Shown piece by piece: positions 26,160 to 35,313 of a stretch of DNA of 64,000 nucleotides. Source of the DNA: Gemmatimonadaceae bacterium (lineage in GTDB: Bacteria > Gemmatimonadota > Gemmatimonadetes > Gemmatimonadales > Gemmatimonadaceae); the NCBI GenBank assembly GCA_016742275.1, contig JACVCD010000009.1, positions 147,786 to 211,785 on the forward strand. Direction: 5' to 3'. The translations under genes were made by a program, and so were the position numbers. Within the stretch, counting starts at the first letter, position 1. Every line of letters begins with the position of its first letter. The notes beneath the pieces are model-generated. The model searched no databases and had not been told where the DNA came from. It worked only from the letters and a program-made list of their open reading frames with translations.

Positions 26160-27946
26160 GCCGGCACCGTCGCGCCGGCTTTTCTGGCCTTCTTGGCAGC
26201 ACGCGCAAACTCTCGGCGTGTCTTGCGATCCGCCCACCAGTCACCAATACCACCACCACGTGAGGTATCCGTGGTCGATTCCACGCGCCAGAGCAGGGCA
26301 ATGCCGGCCAACGCGAAGACCACGTTGGCAATCCACATCGCCACATATGCTGGCAGCCGTCCCTTATCGGCCAATGCTTCGCCGCCCATGAGGCAAATGT
26401 AGTACAGGCCGAACACCACGATGCTCACGCCGATTGTCACACCTACCCCACCACGCGGAAAACGCAGGGCGATTGGCGGGCCGAACAGCACGAAGACCAG
26501 GCAGGCAAACGACAGGGCGAACTTCTTGTGAATTTCGACTGCCAGACTGTCCAACTGCTCACGCGCGGCGATGAGTTGCATACCCGTGTTGTTCACAGCG
26601 GCCTGCGCGACCGTCAGTTCACTGGTATCGGCCGGCGCGGCGGTGACGGCTTGGGTCATTGGGTCGACACCGGCCGCCCGAAGCGCAGAGTCCTGCGAGT
26701 AGGTAAGTCCCGGCGCGGGAGTGTAGCTGCCGCGGGGAAGCACCTGAATGCCGTTGATCGGCGGCGGGAAGGGATTCGTGGAGTCGGGCTGCCCCGGGAT
26801 TGGCTGACCAGGAATCGGCTGGCCCGGCTGACCTGGCTGACCCGTGACAGGAGTCACCACGGTATCGCGGCGGACCGTGTCGCGTTGGACCGTATCGCGG
26901 CGCGTCGAGTCCTGACGAATCGTGTCTTGCACCAGGCCGGCGACTGTGCTCTGGGCCTTGGCTTTCTTGGGCAGCACCAATGACGCCAGCGACCCCAGGA
27001 AGCGATCACAATAGAGTGAGGCCAGCGGTTCAGCGCGTGGGCGTGCACGCGGCGCGGCAATACGTCGTCGACTGACCTTGTTCAGACGCTCTGTTGACTG
27101 GACATATTCCAACCGAATGCGTTCCACATCGGCGGCATCCGAGCGATAGCGGCGGTGCATTTCGCACACCGTCATCTCGCGATCACCCTTGTAGCTGTCG
27201 CCATTCCCGGACATTTCGAATCCCTGCGCGATGCCCTTCTGCCGCACCGTCTGGATTTGAAAGAAGCTGCGCTGCAGACGACGACTCTCACCACGCACGA
27301 ATTCCTGCGCAAAGCCGTCGTACAACTGAATGACCATGTCGCGTCCATTGGGATCGAGCGAAATGATGCCGCTATCGGCATACACTGTCTTGCGTTCGAT
27401 GCCCTTGGACAAATCGTAGATGACCACATCGTAGATGCGGTTGGTCTCTGCATTCACGCGCGCCACACGCATGAAAAACATCTCGGTGACCATGTTCATC
27501 GCCTGCTCGCGCAGCGCCACCGTGGGCTTGGTACGAGCAATATCCGACTGCAGAATGCGGAGCCGATGATTGGCGGCTGGCAACACCTGGTCATTGAACC
27601 ACACCATGAACAGCGACAGTGCCAACGCACACAACAGGACCGGCAACATCAGCGAGCGCACACGCACGCCGCTGGCCTTGAATGCGGTGATCTCGTGTTC
27701 TGCCGCCATGCGACCAAACGCGTACAGCGTGGCCACTAGTACGGCCATCGGCATGGTCATGGCAATCGTGAACGGCAGGGACAAGACGAAAAATTCGCCG
27801 ATCGCCGACCACGGAAGCCCTTTACCGGCCAGGTTGGCCAGTTGCCGCGCGACATACTGCAGCATGAGCAGTGACGTCAGCGCGGACAGGGCGAATACGA
27901 GCGGTCCCACATGCTCGCGGATGATATAGCGGGTAAGGAGCTTCAC
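26156..27946 (-). CDS. lptF: LPS export permease LptF-like with a large insert
   Basis: A YjgP/YjgQ permease. Residues 1-120 hold three helices (LLTRYIIREHVGPLVFALSALT, LPFTIAMTMPMAVLVATLYAFGRM), then a jellyroll to about 275, then three helices from EIHKKFALSFACLVFVLF onward. At 596 residues it is much longer than the usual 350-400. About residues 280-470 are an insert containing RRDTV and GQP repeats and a proline-rich stretch, probably a disordered periplasmic extension. GTG at 27946 is the chosen start since the conserved family N-terminus begins there. The frame is open further upstream, without family similarity. Confidence 0.85.
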   Translation of the reverse strand: MKLLTRYIIREHVGPLVFALSALTSLLMLQYVARQLANLAGKGLPWSAIGEFFVLSLPFTIAMTMPMAVLVATLYAFGRMAAEHEITAFKASGVRVRSLMLPVLLCALALSLFMVWFNDQVLPAANHRLRILQSDIARTKPTVALREQAMNMVTEMFFMRVARVNAETNRIYDVVIYDLSKGIERKTVYADSGIISLDPNGRDMVIQLYDGFAQEFVRGESRRLQRSFFQIQTVRQKGIAQGFEMSGNGDSYKGDREMTVCEMHRRYRSDAADVERIRLEYVQSTERLNKVSRRRIAAPRARPRAEPLASLYCDRFLGSLASLVLPKKAKAQSTVAGLVQDTIRQDSTRRDTVQRDTVRRDTVVTPVTGQPGQPGQPIPGQPIPGQPDSTNPFPPPINGIQVLPRGSYTPAPGLTYSQDSALRAAGVDPMTQAVTAAPADTSELTVAQAAVNNTGMQLIAAREQLDSLAVEIHKKFALSFACLVFVLFGPPIALRFPRGGVGVTIGVSIVVFGLYYICLMGGEALADKGRLPAYVAMWIANVVFALAGIALLWRVESTTDTSRGGGIGDWWADRKTRREFARAAKKARKAGATVPA

Positions 27947-28089
27947 GACGTAAATTCCCCGGAGACCACCCGCTTTTTCAAGGGCGCGCCTTCGCCAATT
28001 CGCGGAACGGCGCGTTCGCAGTTCAAGACCGTACCTGGCCCAGCCTGCCCACCCACGGGCTGGCGTTGGTACACCACGATCGGAGTTCG

Positions 28090-31000
28090 GTGCGCAGGCT
28101 GCTCCACACATGGGCATACGCGACGGCCGGAGCAGTCAGGCGCGTGTCAGTGCCCATGGCGGTATCCCTGGCCATGGCAGCTGCCGGCGTTGTGACTGCT
28201 CCTCTGGCCGCACAGGGTGTCTCGCAGGGCGTCTCTCAAGGGAATACCCAGGGGACGGCGGCTCGTCGCCCCCTCTCGGAGGCAGCCCAGGCTCGTATCG
28301 ACTCGCTCGTCCTCCGTCGCCCGACGCGACTGGGGCTGTTCACGCCTATCGCCATCGCGCGCCCTGATCCGGCGTCCGTGGCCGAACGGGTCGTCCAGTT
28401 CAATCAGCGATACCGTGCGATACGCCTTGAGCAGGCCTGGGAACGCACAGTCGCCCGTGCCTTCGTGGCCCAGAGCGTGGCGGTCACCGAGGCCGAGATC
28501 GCGCCCACGCCGGATACGCCGCCGCCGGCTCCGGTGGACAGCGGACCGCGCCCTGGAGCACTCGTGCCCTTGGCCCCCCAAAGGCGCTCCGGTGACGCGC
28601 AGCAGGCTGCCACGGACTTTCTGAACGACATCGGTGATCTGGGCATCTCGCTTGACTCTCGTCTCGAGAGCAAGGTGCAGCGCACCAAGAACGATCGATG
28701 CACGGCCAATCAGCTCACCATCATCGGCAACAACTGCTTCGGATCGCCTTTTCTTCCGAACTTCGATTTCCAGTTCAATGTGCGCACCGGCGGTGTGGTG
28801 GCCGAGCGCGTGTTCGTCAACGTGGACTATTCCTCGCAGCGCGAGTTCGATGCGTCCAACAACATTTCGGTACGCTATCAGGGCAAGACCGACGAAATTC
28901 TGCAGACACTGGAAGTCGGCAATGTCACCTTCCAGACACCGGCGTCCCGATTTCTGACCTCGGGCATTCCGTCAGGCAACTATGGCGTGCAGGCCACCGG
29001 ACAGTTGGGCGCCATGCGCTTCACGTCCATTGTGGCGCAACAGAAGGGAAATGTGTCGAAGGACAATGTCTTCACGGTGGGCGAACGCACGCAGCAGACC
29101 GTCGATCGCATCATTGAAGACATCCAGATCGAAACCCGTCGGTTCTTCTTTACCGTCGATCCACGTCAGTTGGGAGGGTATCCCAACGTCGACATCCTGA
29201 ATCGCCCGCAGTTGCAGCAGCTGGCCGCGCAATTGCCGGACAGTCTGCGGCCGGTGCGACTGTATGTGTATCGCCAGCTGGTCGGTGCCGCCAATCAGAA
29301 TCCGCGTGGTCCGCAGTTCTCGGTTCGTGGTGCGCGCAATCCGGCGCGGCAGATCTACGAAGTCCTGCGTGAGAACGTGGACTACTATGTCGATCCGTCG
29401 CAGTTGTGGATCGCACTGGTGCGTCCGCTCAATCTCAATAACGAGCGGCTGGCAATTGCCTACGAAGTGAACGTGAATGGGCGACCGGGCAGGAATCCCA
29501 ACACGGGTGGCACACCGGATATCGAGTTCACGACGGAGCCGCAGTTCGCCAATCTGCTTTGGGAACCGGAACTTCAGCCCAATAACCCGGCGTACTTCCT
29601 CCGCGAGATCAAGTCGATCTATCGCATCGGAGGTGAAGACCTGCAGCGCGAATCGCTCAAGATGCGTGTGGTGACCGGTACTTCGGGTGACCAGGAAAAG
29701 CCGGTGGATCCGTCACGTGGTGAAACATACCTGCAGCTGTTCGGACTGTCGCAGGCCACCAACTCGGCCACGTTTGACGTCGAGAATCGCGTATGGCCTC
29801 GTCCGAATGATCCGAACTTCCGCGCCAACTTCTCAGGGTCCGGTCAGCAGAAGCTCATTCCCGACTACTTCGTGGTGTACCCGTCGCTGCAGCCATTCGC
29901 GCGTGCGGGTCTTGCTCAGCCGGCTGCCAATCCGGCCAATGATACGCTTTACAGCTATCCCAACGAGTATCTGTATTCCGCGCAGCGTCCTCAGGCCATC
30001 TTCCGTATGGCGGTCAACTATCTGAGCGAAGGCGGCGGGAATACACAGAGTATCAAGCTCTCCACCATTCAGGTCCGTCCGAATTCAGAACGGGTGGTGA
30101 TGGAAGGGCGGGAGTTGGTCAAGGATACCGACTACTCCATCGACTACGATCTCGGACTCATCACCTTCAGTCGTCCGGACACGCTGTTTGCGAGACCCAG
30201 GCAAGTGTCGGTGCGTTATGAAGAGAATCCCCTCTTCGCGATCGCACCCACCACGATTCTCGGATTTGCCTCGCAGTTCCCACTCGACAATGGACAGCTG
30301 TCATTCACCGCGATCTCGCAGTCGCAACGGTCCAGTCTGACGCGTCCGCCGCTGGGCTTTGAGCCTGTTGGCTCGCTTGTGGCCGGTGTGACCGGCAACA
30401 TGCAGTGGGATGCCACCGCTATCTCGTCGGCGCTGCGCAAATTGCCGTTCGCACAAACCACCACGCCATCACGGATTGCGCTGCAGGGTGAGTTTGCGAT
30501 GAGCAAGCCACAACCCAATTCGGCTGGACAGGCCTACATCGAATCATTTGAAGGGGAAGCCGAACGACAAATCGGATTGACCGAGGGTTCCTGGTACTTC
30601 AGTTCCCGGCCCGCTCTTGGACAATCGTTGGCCAGCGGTGCAAGCAGCATCTTCACGTTGCCGCGTGCTTCGACACTCGCATACCAGAACAACGGTGTCG
30701 ATGGCGCCGGCAATTACGCGCAATTCAACATCCAGCAGATCGATCCTGCCGTACGCATCGTGGGCGGTGGTGTACAGCCGGCAGAGCAGTTGCTGTGGAT
30801 GACGCTGTATCCCCTGCGCACGGGCGGCATTTTTGACTTTCAACCGGGTACCGCGCAGCGGCGATTCGCCTGGACGATTGGCAATAGTAGCAGTCTAGGA
30901 GCCACACCGACCGGCCGCCGCTGGCGCTCGCTGCGCACCGTGTTGAGCCCGAGCGGCGCGGATCTGTCGCGTATTGAGAATCTCGAATTCTTCGTGCTGG

Positions 31001-34000
31001 TGCAGTCGGAATCAACAAAGATCCGGCGCAATCCCACGCTGGTGTTCGATTTTGGCGACATCAGCGAGAACAGTGTCACATTTGCACCGGAAACACTCAC
31101 CATTAATGCACCACTGCGTGCAGGTTTGCCGCCCGACAGCACGTACAGTGGCAAGCGTCTTGTCGGTTACGACTCGCTCGACTCCGAACGTGATCGTCTG
31201 TCGCGCGCGTTTAATGCGCTCGAAAACGACATCGGTCTGGCGGGAGATCGTGTCGATACACTGGTCGTTATTGACAACACCAGTGGCGCATCCGTAGTCC
31301 GCCGCGAACGCAACGTGCTCCTCTGCACGGCGTCGATTCAGGTCGTTCAGGTGCTTGGGGACAGTCGTGCCAATTGCACAGCGCGCAACAATCGGTTGGA
31401 CGAAGAGGATATCGATCTCGATGGACAGCTCAATCTGCCGTCGAGTGCTATCGATCAGGAATCGATCAAACGATTCGTGGTGGACCTGAGCGATCGTCGG
31501 AACTGGACGCGCATGGGACGCTGCTATCAGCAGCAGGATTCCAGCGCCGCTGGCATTACCAGTGACTCCCTCTGCTGGGTGCAAGTGCGTCTCAACTGGC
31601 GCGCGCCAGCAGAAGAGCTCAACAACCCCAATGATCGCCGCATGCGTGCCATGCGTATGACCATGGTGTCCGGCGCGCAGGCCGGAGACGATGATTTCAT
31701 CCGCATTGCACTCGCGCGTTTCCGCCTGGTCGGTGCTCCATGGCTTAAGCGCGGTAACGAGCCGTTGGTGGGTATGGCAGGTGACTCCAGCGGTACCGTA
31801 GGCGGCTATGTCGTCGCCAGCGTTGTCGGTACGCTCGATTCGTCGTCCGTTCTCCCCTATACACCGCCGCCAGGCGTGGTCGAGGCGCCGGAGAATCGGC
31901 AGAGTGGCTATGAGAACACCCGTATTCAGGTGAACGAAAAGGCCCTGCGTCTTCAGGCCGGGTTGCCGGGACGTCAGTTTCGTCCGTTTGATCGCGCCGA
32001 AGCCTTCTTCCGATTCCCTGAAGGCACCAAGACGTTCATGGGCTATCGCACGCTGCGTCTTTGGATGCGTGGGCGTGGCAATGGGTGGGGAGAGCAGGGT
32101 GAGCTCAACGGCTATGTAAAGATCGGCCGAGACGAGCACAATTTTTATATGTACCGCACCCCGGTGAATACCGGTGAGTCACAGAGCGCCTGGCTGCCGG
32201 AAGTGAATGTCGATCTCACGCGCTTCCAGCAGTTGCGTGCGCGCCTCGAGAACGCGTTCCTCAGCAACAGCGCCGACTCCATTCAGTGTGGTGGTCGTGA
32301 TCTTGAACTCATTAATCGTTCGGGGAAGCCGCGCGGTCTTGCCGTACGTCGTTTCGCCGTGTGCGAAGACGGCTACATCGTGTACACCGCGGACCCTGCG
32401 GTTACGCCACCCAATCTGGCAGGTGTGCAGGAGCTGGCGGTGGGTTTTGTGCGCATGGACAGTGTGTCGCGCAGTGGCACCGGCATCATGAATGGTGACA
32501 CGCTCGAACTGTGGGTCAATGATGTACGGCTCACCGATGTGGTGGACGATATCGGCTTTGCTGGAGAGTTGGGGCTCAGTATGAACGCCGGAGATCTTGC
32601 CGATTTCCGAATCAATCTGAGTCGACGCGATCCCAATTTCCGTCAGCTCAACGAAACACCAACATTCCTGACGACCAGCGGAGTGAGCTTCGGCACCACG
32701 CTGCACCTCGAGCGAATGCTGCCGCAAAAGCTGGGCATCGTTCTGCCGTTCAGTGTGGACTACTCGGGTTCTGGCGTCGATCAGTTGTTTATCAATCGCA
32801 CCGACGTGCGCGCCAGCGGTATTGATGGTCTGCGCAATCCCAGTGATCGCCGCGTCAACTACTCCATGGCACTGCGGCGCGCGCAGCCGCTGACTGATGG
32901 ATGGTACGCACCACTTGTGAACGGCCTCGCGTTCAATGGCGCTTGGAGTACGGGCAACTCACAGAGCGCGTTCCAGGAGCAGAACAGCAACTCGTACGTG
33001 TTCGGCGGTGGGCTCGTCATGGGTAGTGAGACGCGCGAGTCCAGTCTGCCGGGATTCATGAATGCGCTACTGAACATCTTGCCTTCGGCATGGCGTGACT
33101 CAGAAACCATCAAGGCATTCCGGGCGCAGAAGTTCCGTTGGTCGCCCACGAGCTTCCGTCTCAATAGCTCGCTCGCGCGTACGGCCAATTCCACCACGTC
33201 CTTTACCAAGGCCGCTCAGTCGGTGACGGATACCGGGCAGGTGGTGACCGGGCTGACACAGTTCTGGTCGAATTCCGCAGCGCTCGAGTTCCGCCCCACG
33301 CTCGGCTTGACTGCCAGTGTGAACGCCAGGCAGTTGCTGGATTTGCGCGACTATCGCACGAACATCACCACACCGGACAGCACCGATCGAGGGCAGGCCG
33401 CGCACGCCGAGCGGTTGAAATTTCTCGGAAGCAACATCGGATTGGAACGCGAACGTTCGCTCACGTCTGCCTTCCTGTTTGCTCCAACCATGTCACCATG
33501 GCTGCGTCCGCGCGTGGACTTCACAAGTTCGTTCACGTTGAACAAGGACCCCAATGCCCGTGCTCTGCTGCGCGAAGGCGATAGCACGGGGGCATTCAAG
33601 CTGCCAAAGCGATTGGGCGCCGCGCAGGCGCTCAATCTCGGTACCACGGTCGATTTCGGGCGTCTCATCACGTTGCGATCCGGCGACCAGAGCAAGTGGC
33701 GCAAGGTTGGAAATCTCTTCGCACCGATCGATGTGCAGTGGCAGCAGAGTCTCACGTCCAACTACGACAACACGTCGTACATCCCGGGCTTCGGCTACCA
33801 ATTGGGACTGGGTGGTATCGACCTTTTCCGCGGACTCGATACGCGCCTCGCCAGCACGGCAGGACGTTTGCGTCGCGTAACCGCATCAGGCTCGGTGAAC
33901 TTGCCGTTCTCACTCGTCGTGCAGTCGCGCGCCGAGAGTGGTACAACGGAGACCTGGACACGTCGTTCGTTGGATGGGTTCCAGGCGCTCATCACGAGTT

Positions 34001-34647
34001 CGCTGGTGCGGTATCCCGATCTTCGTGTGCGCTGGTCATGGCGTCCGCAGAAGTTCAAGAATCTCGTGTCGCAACTGACGCTTGAAGGCAGTCATGTGGT
34101 CTCCGAGCAGGAAACCACTATTCCGAACGAAACAGGCGGTCTGGCCGATCGCAGTCGTGCGATCGCGCGCAATCAGCCGCTGTCAGCCAATGTGACGTGG
34201 GCGTTCCTCGGCAATCTCACCACGCTGGCTCAGTATTCCACTGAAGAGCGCGAAGATCTGCGGCCCGGTGCCCTTACCACCACCGAGACGACACGGTCGT
34301 CGTTCAATGTGGGCCGCTCGTTCCGCCTGCCGAAGAGCTGGAACACTCGCACCGGCCGGATGCAGGCCAATCTGTCGTACCAGAGCGAACAGAATCTGTC
34401 AGTGGTTGCGGGTTCCACCATCACCGATTTCCTCGGCAATACCACAACAACCGAACCGTCGGTGCTCACGAACAACGGGCGCCGTGCGTTCAATCTCAAT
34501 ACGAGCACTGACCTGAATGAGCTGCTTTCGTTCCAGGTCACTGGAAGCCATGTGGTCAACTACGACCGCAACTTCAATCGCCAGCTGTCCAACATGATCT
34601 TCTCCGCGGTGCTGCAGCTGCGGTTCTTTGCTGGCGAGCTGCGCTGA
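28090..34647 (+). CDS. SprA-like giant outer-membrane protein (type IX secretion translocon family)
   Basis: A protein of about 2185 residues with an N-terminal signal sequence (AVSLAMAAAGVVTAPLAAQ). Patterns known from Bacteroidota SprA/Sov recur: YQGKTDEILQTLEVGNVTF, SGIPSGNYGVQATGQLG, YIESFEGEAE followed by GSWYFSSRP, LEFFVLVQSE, repeated blocks with ELWVNDVRLTDV, and a C-terminal barrel rich in alternating aromatic residues. SprA is the 36-stranded translocon of the type IX secretion system. Other T9SS genes are not in this window, so a homologous but different role is possible. The start is uncertain: GTG 28090 has a GGAG 4 bases upstream, and ATG 28156 and TTG 28066 are alternatives. 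It is divergent from lptF. Confidence 0.82.
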   Translation: MRRLLHTWAYATAGAVRRVSVPMAVSLAMAAAGVVTAPLAAQGVSQGVSQGNTQGTAARRPLSEAAQARIDSLVLRRPTRLGLFTPIAIARPDPASVAERVVQFNQRYRAIRLEQAWERTVARAFVAQSVAVTEAEIAPTPDTPPPAPVDSGPRPGALVPLAPQRRSGDAQQAATDFLNDIGDLGISLDSRLESKVQRTKNDRCTANQLTIIGNNCFGSPFLPNFDFQFNVRTGGVVAERVFVNVDYSSQREFDASNNISVRYQGKTDEILQTLEVGNVTFQTPASRFLTSGIPSGNYGVQATGQLGAMRFTSIVAQQKGNVSKDNVFTVGERTQQTVDRIIEDIQIETRRFFFTVDPRQLGGYPNVDILNRPQLQQLAAQLPDSLRPVRLYVYRQLVGAANQNPRGPQFSVRGARNPARQIYEVLRENVDYYVDPSQLWIALVRPLNLNNERLAIAYEVNVNGRPGRNPNTGGTPDIEFTTEPQFANLLWEPELQPNNPAYFLREIKSIYRIGGEDLQRESLKMRVVTGTSGDQEKPVDPSRGETYLQLFGLSQATNSATFDVENRVWPRPNDPNFRANFSGSGQQKLIPDYFVVYPSLQPFARAGLAQPAANPANDTLYSYPNEYLYSAQRPQAIFRMAVNYLSEGGGNTQSIKLSTIQVRPNSERVVMEGRELVKDTDYSIDYDLGLITFSRPDTLFARPRQVSVRYEENPLFAIAPTTILGFASQFPLDNGQLSFTAISQSQRSSLTRPPLGFEPVGSLVAGVTGNMQWDATAISSALRKLPFAQTTTPSRIALQGEFAMSKPQPNSAGQAYIESFEGEAERQIGLTEGSWYFSSRPALGQSLASGASSIFTLPRASTLAYQNNGVDGAGNYAQFNIQQIDPAVRIVGGGVQPAEQLLWMTLYPLRTGGIFDFQPGTAQRRFAWTIGNSSSLGATPTGRRWRSLRTVLSPSGADLSRIENLEFFVLVQSESTKIRRNPTLVFDFGDISENSVTFAPETLTINAPLRAGLPPDSTYSGKRLVGYDSLDSERDRLSRAFNALENDIGLAGDRVDTLVVIDNTSGASVVRRERNVLLCTASIQVVQVLGDSRANCTARNNRLDEEDIDLDGQLNLPSSAIDQESIKRFVVDLSDRRNWTRMGRCYQQQDSSAAGITSDSLCWVQVRLNWRAPAEELNNPNDRRMRAMRMTMVSGAQAGDDDFIRIALARFRLVGAPWLKRGNEPLVGMAGDSSGTVGGYVVASVVGTLDSSSVLPYTPPPGVVEAPENRQSGYENTRIQVNEKALRLQAGLPGRQFRPFDRAEAFFRFPEGTKTFMGYRTLRLWMRGRGNGWGEQGELNGYVKIGRDEHNFYMYRTPVNTGESQSAWLPEVNVDLTRFQQLRARLENAFLSNSADSIQCGGRDLELINRSGKPRGLAVRRFAVCEDGYIVYTADPAVTPPNLAGVQELAVGFVRMDSVSRSGTGIMNGDTLELWVNDVRLTDVVDDIGFAGELGLSMNAGDLADFRINLSRRDPNFRQLNETPTFLTTSGVSFGTTLHLERMLPQKLGIVLPFSVDYSGSGVDQLFINRTDVRASGIDGLRNPSDRRVNYSMALRRAQPLTDGWYAPLVNGLAFNGAWSTGNSQSAFQEQNSNSYVFGGGLVMGSETRESSLPGFMNALLNILPSAWRDSETIKAFRAQKFRWSPTSFRLNSSLARTANSTTSFTKAAQSVTDTGQVVTGLTQFWSNSAALEFRPTLGLTASVNARQLLDLRDYRTNITTPDSTDRGQAAHAERLKFLGSNIGLERERSLTSAFLFAPTMSPWLRPRVDFTSSFTLNKDPNARALLREGDSTGAFKLPKRLGAAQALNLGTTVDFGRLITLRSGDQSKWRKVGNLFAPIDVQWQQSLTSNYDNTSYIPGFGYQLGLGGIDLFRGLDTRLASTAGRLRRVTASGSVNLPFSLVVQSRAESGTTETWTRRSLDGFQALITSSLVRYPDLRVRWSWRPQKFKNLVSQLTLEGSHVVSEQETTIPNETGGLADRSRAIARNQPLSANVTWAFLGNLTTLAQYSTEEREDLRPGALTTTETTRSSFNVGRSFRLPKSWNTRTGRMQANLSYQSEQNLSVVAGSTITDFLGNTTTTEPSVLTNNGRRAFNLNTSTDLNELLSFQVTGSHVVNYDRNFNRQLSNMIFSAVLQLRFFAGELR

Positions 34648-34738
34648 GTTCACGGTTCGATTGGTGGAACGCGTTGGAAGGACGCGACGCTCGTTGAAAT
34701 GATCACGTAGCCGGAACGCATCGTCACTATGGTGGCGT

Positions 34739-35248
34739 ATGGCAACGGCGGACGAAAAGAAGGCGCTCGGGTTCCTCCTCTTGCTCGCACTCATCGGTGG
34801 CGGTGTGCGGTGGGTCGGCGTGCAGACCTTCGAGCGCGATGTCCTGGGGGCGGGAAAGCGTCCCCAGGCTGGTGGAGCCGCACGCGCCCTGTCGGCACAG
34901 ATGGCGGCTATTGATTCCGCGCGGCGGGCTCCCAAGGCGTCACGGAAATCCACCAGGACCCGCAAGCCTAAGGCAGGGGCGATTTCCCGGTCCAAACCGG
35001 TTGAGACCGGCAGGGCCCCGGAGCCTCCGCCCACTCCGGAACCGCTGGATATCAACTCCGCCACCGCGGCCGAACTTGAACGGCTGCCGCGGGTTGGACC
35101 GGCCCTCGCCCAGCGCATTGTGGCCTACCGCGACAAGCACGGACCGTTCACCTCCGGAGAGTCGCTCCGTCACGTCCGTGGCATCGGCCCATCCACCGTA
35201 CGCCTGCTGGAGCCGCTGGTGACGTTTTCGGGCCGGCACCGTCCATGA
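34739..35248 (+). CDS. comEA: ComEA-like helix-hairpin-helix DNA-binding protein
   Basis: A 169-residue protein with an N-terminal membrane helix (LGFLLLLALIGGGVRWVGV), a basic proline-rich linker (residues 60-100), and a C-terminal double helix-hairpin-helix DNA-binding domain: INSATAAELERLPRVGPALAQRIVAYR and RHVRGIGPSTVRLLEPL. ComEA binds incoming DNA in the periplasm during natural transformation. Its place directly upstream of pilB-pilT-pilC supports a DNA uptake role together with type IV pili. Confidence 0.85.
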   Translation: MATADEKKALGFLLLLALIGGGVRWVGVQTFERDVLGAGKRPQAGGAARALSAQMAAIDSARRAPKASRKSTRTRKPKAGAISRSKPVETGRAPEPPPTPEPLDINSATAAELERLPRVGPALAQRIVAYRDKHGPFTSGESLRHVRGIGPSTVRLLEPLVTFSGRHRP

Positions 35249-35313
35249 AACAGTGAGGGACCCTCCCGGTCCCAGTACCAGAAATTATCAGGCAATTCAC
35301 GCAACTCAGGAAC

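Noticed and set aside
31012..32139. 375-codon minus-strand open frame inside the SprA-like gene
   Set aside because: Shadow of the long coding frame; no ribosome site or motif.
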